Program-made: the position numbers and the translations under genes
Origin: Galbula dea
Lineage: Eukaryota > Chordata > Aves > Piciformes > Galbulidae
DNA length: 64,000 nucleotides
Reading direction: 5' to 3'
NCBI GenBank assembly: GCA_013399015.1
Contig: VWZX01002522.1
Span: forward strand, 1 to 64,000
In this document: positions 57,944 to 64,000 of the stretch, one piece after another
Position numbering within the stretch: the first letter of the stretch is position 1
Layout of the letters: each line of letters starts with the position of its first letter
The notes under the pieces: generated by a model
Seen by the model: the letters and a program-made list of their open reading frames with translations, nothing else
Told to the model about the DNA's origin: nothing
The model's database searches: none

Positions 57944-58840
57944 AAATATATTCTTTTCCTCTAAAATATAAATATTCACTATACTCTTATAAATGTGGAG
58001 TAGGTCCATAGTTCATTTGTCTATCCCATCCAAATATGAATCAGTCCAAAATCTGAAAATGAAGAAATAGCATCTGTAATTATCATTTTTTCTATAAATA
58101 TATATCATATGAATCTTTCTTTGCAAATTGTTTAGTTATTCACTTCATATAGTACTGAGCACCTTCGATTACATATTGTGTCATTTAATTGTTGGCACTA
58201 ACATAGGAGTTTGTCATATTTACAATGCACATACATGTTAAGTATAACATTCCAGTGATTCGTGTTAAAGGAATAAGGAAATAGTGCAGTATAGTTTACA
58301 CATGTATTTAACCTACCCCATAGTATGCAAGTTTTCACTTTTATCTCTGGAACTTATAGGAGCCTGCATCCAAATTTTTTAAGTTATTCTTTGTAAAATC
58401 AACAAAAATGTCCCAAATTGCTCTTAGAAACTTGAGGCAACAGTTGACTTGACAATGTGATGTGGGTTCATACTCAAAGACTCCATCCCCAGCGTACTGA
58501 CTGCTCTCAGCTTTTCAGATGACATTCTCCTAGAAGCTTCCAAGCCAAAGGAGACCCAAGTAATTGCCACAGAAAGTTCTGTGAACGGCAGTGAGAAATA
58601 CTCATTTGGAAATGATTAGCAAGTCATATAACCTCTACTATTTTGTGAATTGACATGCGCAATTATGTTTTAAGTGCAAGTACCGTGATGCTAACAGAAA
58701 GTTAGCAACTAGGTGAATCCCCTCCCAAGCTTGTTTTTGACTGGTACAAAGTGCTGGAAGTGGGGCTGCTCTTCCAAATGGTGATTTAGCTGTTGTGCTT
58801 CAGGATTATTTTCTGTATTTGTGAATTCAAGCCCATAATC

Positions 58841-58846
58841 TTTATT
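58841..58846 (-). terminator. SNTB1: Candidate SNTB1 poly(A) signal (proximal)
   Basis: AATAAA on the minus strand, about 1.76 kb after the SNTB1 stop codon. Confidence 0.4.
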
Positions 58847-60605
58847 TTTTCATTAGTTTAGATGATTAAGATACCTAGGGCAACCAACCACGAACTAATT
58901 CCTGTGCTGTGAATAAACAGCAGGACTTACAACACTTAACTCTCTTACCTTAAAAACAGCATGGAACTGAACTATTTTTAATTTTCCTCTTTGCAACCCA
59001 AGTGATGCTAAGTTGAAACTTATGTGCTTTCTCATGGATACGTGAAGTGCTGTAGTATGACAAGCAAAGCTTCTACATACTTCAGATTTATCACTTCCTG
59101 TACAGTTTTTGTCTTTCAAGGTGTGTGTGAATTTAGGGCAAAACTCTAAAAGCAAACAAAACCCCATCTCTATATGAAGCAGTTCTGTTTACAAAGTAAG
59201 AGCAACATAAATGCTATCCCTGTTCTGATACTTTCTGTTCCCACCCAACCACTTTTAAGCCAGTTTAGTAGTTCCAGGTGCAGGGTGTGTGCATGATCTG
59301 ACAGCATTCCTGCCTGCTGCCCACTTTGTGCCCAGTGTAACCACAACTAAGGCCAAAACTCAGTGATCCAAATGTTTTGACTTAAACTAGTAGGCTGTGG
59401 TGCAAAACAGGAACTAGTACGTTATGGGTACAGAGATGAATGTCTTGCATTTCACCATCAAGGAATAAATCTAGCCTTGCCAAGTCATACTTGTAGGAGC
59501 TGCTCCTTCCATATTAAGGTTTTTCTGGCAGTGCAGCTTGTGTTTCTGCCCCAGTGTGTTTCCTCACTATTGTGGAGGTACTTGAATAACTGTTCTGATC
59601 TGATTTAGAAAACTCTCCAAAAAAAAAAAAAATCAAGTCTTCCTCCTTCCCCACATTTGTTCTATGAAGACTGCACAACCAGCCTTGGCAGAACTGAGGG
59701 TATAACATTGTAGGGGTAGGACAGGATATTCAGCATGGTTTGTGTTGGCAAACTGCCATGGAAACGTGCTGGCAGAAGCTTAAGTCACTTCAACATGGAT
59801 TCAGGTAACTTTTACCTGAGCCAGGGATCCCAGGTAGCTGAAAATCATTAAGCCATTCTGGGAAATCACTATAAAAATACATCCATTAACAGAGGATGCT
59901 CCTACCTATGCCTCACTGACAGCTGGCTCTCAATAACAACATGGCTAAGGCTAATCTTGCTTTGGGTCCATTGCTAGAAATGTACACAAGATGTCTTTGA
60001 CATCTAATTGAAAAGTGCCTCTCAGCAGGGATCCTCCAGCTGTTCACTCACCACAACTGTATTGCTTTAGAGTATCTGACTCAAAGGTGCATATCTGCAT
60101 GCAGAACCAACAGGTTCTGACAGTGCTCCAAAAGAAAAATCATCTGTAACTGGTGCACAGGTTAGAACAGAAAAAATATTTCAATTTTGGGTGGTGGGAC
60201 AGCCTTGTTCAGAGAGCTTCTACTCAACCAACCTTGAGCTTGTATCACAACTAACATTCCTCTTGTCTGCTTAGCCCTTTACTTATTCTCTATAAACAAG
60301 TACATTGCAATAGGCACAATTTATGATTCTGTAACATTTACATGTATGGTACTACACACTTTTGCTGTCTTCTATGGGATTTAAAAATCCCATTCTTTAA
60401 AATTAAATCCATTGTGTTCCTTGTCATGCCACTTCATTAGCTGATTAAAATGAAACCTAGGCCTTGGAGGACTGCAGAAATGACCAAGGCCCAGTACTGA
60501 ACCCCAAATTGGTGTGTGTGCTAGCTGGTATGGGTTGCTGCTGTTGACTGTACTCCAGATTAGCATGGTCAATCCGTATTTCTTTGAAAAACAGATGTAC
60601 CCCTC

Positions 60606-60698
60606 TTAGGCCACCAAGCCAAGTCTTGTAATCTTTGCTGAGAGGAAGGAATGAATGATGAACACAATTGGTTTTGGACAGGAATGAAGGTCCAGTTG
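60606..60698 (-). CDS. SNTB1: SNTB1 last coding exon
   Basis: 93 nt with acceptor TTTCTTTCAG. Encodes QLDLHSCPKPIVFIIHSFL followed by SAKITRLGLVA and TAA at 60608-60606, the conserved syntrophin C-terminus. Confidence 0.96.
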   Translation of the reverse strand, partial: QLDLHSCPKPIVFIIHSFLSAKITRLGLVA

Positions 60699-62185
60699 CT
60701 GAAAGAAATCAAGTTGAGAATTATTAGATTACAGCTCAAATAAGCAATAATTTATAGAGTAATTGATTAACTGCTGCCTGATATTCTGAACAGGCTTATA
60801 TTACAAACTCTTTATTACAACATATTGTCTTTCCTTCACATGCAGCTGCAAATATTTAGGTTACTATAAGTAACTAATAAGCATCTTGAGAGCAGATGAG
60901 GTCCTGGTGCCTCTTGGCTTGCATCCACCTGGGTGAGCAGCAAAAAACTTAAGTCAGATACCACAATCAGTTTCGTAAGAGGTTCACTCCCTCCATGTTT
61001 TCAGGCTCTGTTTCTAACCAGGGATGTGGTAGGAATGCTGTGTCCAATACCCAGTGCATCTGCTGTGTTCACAGCTGAAGCCAAGATACCGCACCAATGC
61101 TACATAGTTGCTCCTCTACTTTTTTAATCATAGTCACAGTTAAGATGATCTCACCACATACTTGCTAAGCATAACAGACTTGTTAACATGGACAGCAGGT
61201 TCAACAGCGGCTTCACATCAAAACAAACCAGATTCACCTTTCCACCAGTCATATATCAACTTTATTGAGAGCTAGTAACAAATTCCCTTCTGAAAGCTTG
61301 ACAATAAGCAGTTCACAGGGTATATGTTACCAAAGGTGACGTGAAGAATTAAGCACCCAACATGCTCAGGAACTGCTGAAAAAATCTGGCAGGAAAGACC
61401 ATATTTACATGCATAATTTACGGTATCTAAACTGCTCAGAGAAATAAGCACTATTTTTAGACACTGTGACACCTAATTTAGAGGCATAAGCAGACAGTTT
61501 GCACTGCATCTGTAGTCAATTTTTTGCAGCAACTCTATATTCAGAAATGTCTAAAACAGCTTGTTGTCATGAAGTCCCTATGTATGTTGGAATTAATATT
61601 TCATTCTTGAGTTCTTCCACTTGCAATCATTTAAACAATAAAATGGATATGTAAAAAATTCTTACATCTGGCTATTTAGAGAGATAATTTGTTTTTAAAT
61701 GTGAGAAATCTTTAATGTCTTTGCATGTTTTTACCATTTTGTCCCTCTATTTTTAGTTTGTCTCCTTCTAAAGCAAGATCGTCATGCTGTACTAGAAAGC
61801 ATGGTGTCCAAATACTGGTACTGGAACCTAGTACTGGCTAGCTGTTATTAGAACAGAACAGAATAGAACATTTCAGTCAGAAAGGACCTACAACAATCAT
61901 CTAGTCCAACTTCCATTGGTGCTCCTCCACCCCACAGCCTGAAGGACCAGAAGAGAGATGTTAATGTGCATCCCTTGCTAAATGCTGTACTTACAATTTC
62001 TCCATCCTTTCCTCCAAAGTCTAAATAAAGCATCCTTATCCCATCATCAGAGGACATTTTCAGTTTTTCATAAGGGTATTGTGCAATTGTCTTAGAGAAG
62101 GCACCATCTTGTGGTTCAGTTGTAAGAGAGAATCCATGTTCATAATGGATGGTCAAACGGCACTCCTGGCTTTTGTACGTGCAAG
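60606..62185 (-). CDS. SNTB1: SNTB1, beta-1-syntrophin, C-terminal exons (partial gene)
   Basis: Syntrophins are adaptors of the dystrophin complex at the cytoplasmic face of the plasma membrane. Only the C-terminal syntrophin-unique (SU) domain, which binds dystrophin-family proteins, is in the window. Two minus-strand exons join in frame: 61995-62185 (CTYKSQECRLTIHYEHGFSL through LYLDFGGKDGEI) and 60606-60698 (QLDLHSCPKPIVFIIHSFL and SAKITRLGLVA, then TAA). The sequence closely matches the mammalian beta-1 form as I recall it, and SNTB1 is the expected neighbour of MTBP. The remaining exons lie beyond base 64000. The gene runs convergently with MTBP. Confidence 0.94.
60699..61994 (-). other. 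SNTB1: SNTB1 last intron
   Basis: A 1.3-kb intron with an antisense-type CR1 remnant at 61850-61950. Nothing else was recognised. Confidence 0.8.
61850..61950 (-). mobile_element. CR1 LINE 3' fragment (minus orientation)
   Basis: AGAACATTTCAGTCAGAAAGG is followed by ACCTACAACAATCATCTAG and TCCAACTTCC. This is antisense CR1 3' sequence, about 45 bp from the donor of the SNTB1 exon at 61995-62185. Confidence 0.75.
61995..62185 (-). CDS. SNTB1: SNTB1 penultimate coding exon (SU domain)
   Basis: 191 nt with acceptor CTTCTTCAG (just above 62185) and donor ATT|GTAAGT (just below 61995). It begins with the last two bases of a codon and then 63 whole codons: CTYKSQECRLTIHYEHGFSL ... YPYEKLKMSSDDGIRMLYLD ... 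GKDGEI. Confidence 0.95.
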
Positions 62186-64000
62186 CTGAAGAAGGACAGA
62201 AAACATAGTCTGTAACATTCTTAAAAGCAACAAATTCCATTTGGCTGCAGATATCTGCATTTTACATTTGAAGTCAATACTAGCTTGCAGAAACTTAATC
62301 TTTCCTAAAACTGGGCTAATAATGCTCTGACTGTAAACATGTAGATTTGGAAAAACAGAAGTCTTTCTGTGGTGCAAGGTCCAAGCAAGGTTTGTTAGTT
62401 ATGGTGTAAGCACACAGACTAAAATTGTGCTTGGCAGCAGCAGTACTGATGTCAGTCCTTTCAGTTATCTGCTGCACGCTTCGCGTTGCAGCATACGTCT
62501 GTGTGCTGACACAAAACCAATCTACTGAAGTTTAAGAAATCTCAGGCTAGCATGTCCTCCTTCCAAACCCTGACAGCAAACTCACATCTACTCTTCTTAT
62601 GTCCAATACACATACCCAAAATCAATAAGCACAGTGCACAAGAAAATTAGAAGCTGTAAAGGGTTTCCCTAAAGTATTTTGACAGAGATGAAGACATTCC
62701 TGGGTCCTCATTAGTGTTGTGGTAATTGAAAAATGACCCAGGTAATTGTATATAATAGCTACTCCAGCAGAAAGTCTTAGCTCAGATATATAGTACATGA
62801 TCCAAATTAAAAAATGAAATGTTTAGGTGTTCACATCTCAGATTTTTTTTTCCACCTCTTTCCTGTGAACAACTCTGCAGAGAAGGGTCCTTGGCACTGG
62901 GATAAAACCACTGTGTAAAAGAAGGGATTGATACATCTAGAAACAAAAGGCATCCGTGTCACTGGGGTGACCAGAGACATGACCTTAAGGTGGTTCCCAC
63001 TGAACACTCTGGTTGGTTTCCACATCAGAGGCCCTCACAAAGCAGCCTGTGCTGCCTGTGAGGCACAGAGCCTGACAGCCTGTTGGCAGGTGTCCCTGTG
63101 CTCAGCAGCACATGGCATTACCTAACGGCTTTACAGAATTGGAGCTGCCCTTTGTCATGGAGCGGATTTATGCTTTGCTTTTTGCTCTAACATTTATAGG
63201 CAATGAGCCCACCAACCACAGGGCTAGCAAAGGAAGAAATCCCAAATCCTGGGGGCACAGCCTCAAAGCCCCAGAGCCACCCCAGGCTGGCAGCTACCTA
63301 GCCAAGCAGGGCATCACTACAGAGCAGCTGATTTATTCACCGAGAGGGTAACTCAAGAAGCATTGGAACAGGCTACCCAGGGAGGTGGTGGAGTCACCAT
63401 CCCTGGAAGTGTTCAAAAAATGTGTAGATGTGGTGCTTGGAGACATGGTTTAGTGGTGAGCATGGTAGTGCCAGGTTAACTGTTGGACTCTATGATCTCA
63501 AGGGACTTTTCCGACCTTAACTATTCTATGATTACTTGTATTCTAGTCGATCTGCACATGAAAAAGTGCTGAGAAGTGACACCATGATGTTCAGGGAGGG
63601 AAATTACTAGCCATCAAAATGCGGCTCCTGAACTGGTGTATATATTTTTACTCTTCTCAAGAGTACAGAGCTAGGTGAACAAATTACCAACTCATGCTTG
63701 TGAATGTACCAGTCCTCCTCTGCCTCCACTGTCTGTAGAAGAAACTCCTGCCAGGTTCTCAGTAGTCTCCTTAATCTCAGAAAAAATGCTTTTTTTCTGC
63801 AAGTTTCTGGACAGATCTCTGATGATTGCTCCTCAGTGCTATATGGCTGACTTACAGACTTGTGTCTGAACAACATGCTGAAAACAAAACTAAAAGTCAG
63901 AATAGTAGTGACTGTGTCACTGGCCACAATTACCACAGCAGCTGGAACAGGCTCAGAAACCGAGGGGACAATATTTTCAATACAAAGAACCCTAAATATG
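62186..64000 (-). other. SNTB1: SNTB1 intron (continues beyond window)
   Basis: No further SNTB1 exon was recognised. The preceding SU/PH-region exon expected upstream (an ETHLFR-like and SSWTR-like segment) is not present. A CR1 end lies at 63355-63535. Open frames here are short and unsupported. Confidence 0.7.
63355..63535 (+). mobile_element. CR1 LINE 3' end fragment
   Basis: It contains GGAACAGGCTACCCAGGGAG, GAGTCACCATCCCTGGAAG, GGAGACATGGTTTAGTGG and a terminal ATTCTATGAT. It has the same diagnostic segments as the copy at 22600-22772. Confidence 0.88.

Larger units (their letters stand above)
57920..60605 (-). other. SNTB1: Probable SNTB1 3' untranslated region
   Basis: About 2.7 kb of non-coding sequence after the SNTB1 stop. 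Minus-strand AATAAA hexamers occur at 58846-58841 and 57943-57938. The second would end the UTR near 57920, close to the MTBP end. The extent is inferred from poly(A) signals only. Confidence 0.45.

Noticed and set aside
1..64000. A prokaryote-type defence system, CRISPR array, prophage or operon
   Set aside because: The window is vertebrate chromosomal DNA with split genes. The short tandem repeats are microsatellites without spacer architecture.
1..64000. tRNA or rRNA genes, endogenous retrovirus or nuclear mitochondrial insert
   Set aside because: No cloverleaf-type gene, LTR pair, retroviral gene order or mitochondrial gene sequence was recognised by eye. A covariance-model and repeat-library search would be needed to exclude small remnants.

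Overview
This window is vertebrate nuclear DNA, almost certainly avian. Split genes have GT-AG introns and vertebrate-type exons, poly(A) signals are AATAAA, and the dominant dispersed repeats are CR1 (chicken repeat 1) LINE fragments. The gene order, tail of COL14A1 (+), MRPL13 (-), MTBP (+), tail of SNTB1 (-), is the conserved block known from human 8q24.12. No prokaryotic, phage, CRISPR or operon-like feature is present.

Layout. 1-7300: last exons of COL14A1 (collagen XIV, a FACIT collagen). Two collagenous exons (3784-3861, 4735-4890) are followed by two mutually exclusive, phase-compatible last exons. One is short (5682-5719, with its own AATAAA) and one is long (6264-6589). 7300-19660: an intergenic stretch without recognisable genes, containing CR1 fragments. 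19889-38489: MRPL13 (mitochondrial ribosomal protein uL13m) on the minus strand. Six exons are secure; the seventh (19889-19946) is a phase-consistent candidate. 38490-38635: a 146-bp GC-rich interval separating the divergent start codons of MRPL13 and MTBP, in a CpG-rich region. 38636-56650: MTBP (MDM2-binding protein), a complete 22-exon, 877-residue reading frame reconstructed here exon by exon. All splice phases agree, and one intron has a GC donor. 56651-60605: convergent 3' ends of MTBP and SNTB1. 60606-62185: the last two coding exons of SNTB1 (beta-1-syntrophin). 62186-64000: intron of SNTB1.

The four genes are not a functional unit: an extracellular matrix protein, a mitochondrial ribosome protein, a DNA replication/p53-pathway regulator and a dystrophin-complex adaptor. 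The only likely shared regulation is the MRPL13/MTBP bidirectional promoter and the tail-to-tail MTBP/SNTB1 arrangement. The points most worth a second look are the alternative COL14A1 last exon, a strong 87-nt hairpin in a COL14A1 intron, a nearly identical inverted CR1 pair flanking MTBP exons 12-17, the unusual candidate C-terminus of MRPL13, and the GC-AG and tandem-donor splice sites in MTBP. I found no evidence of an entirely new biological system. There are assembly gaps at 26370-26376 and 49370-49389.
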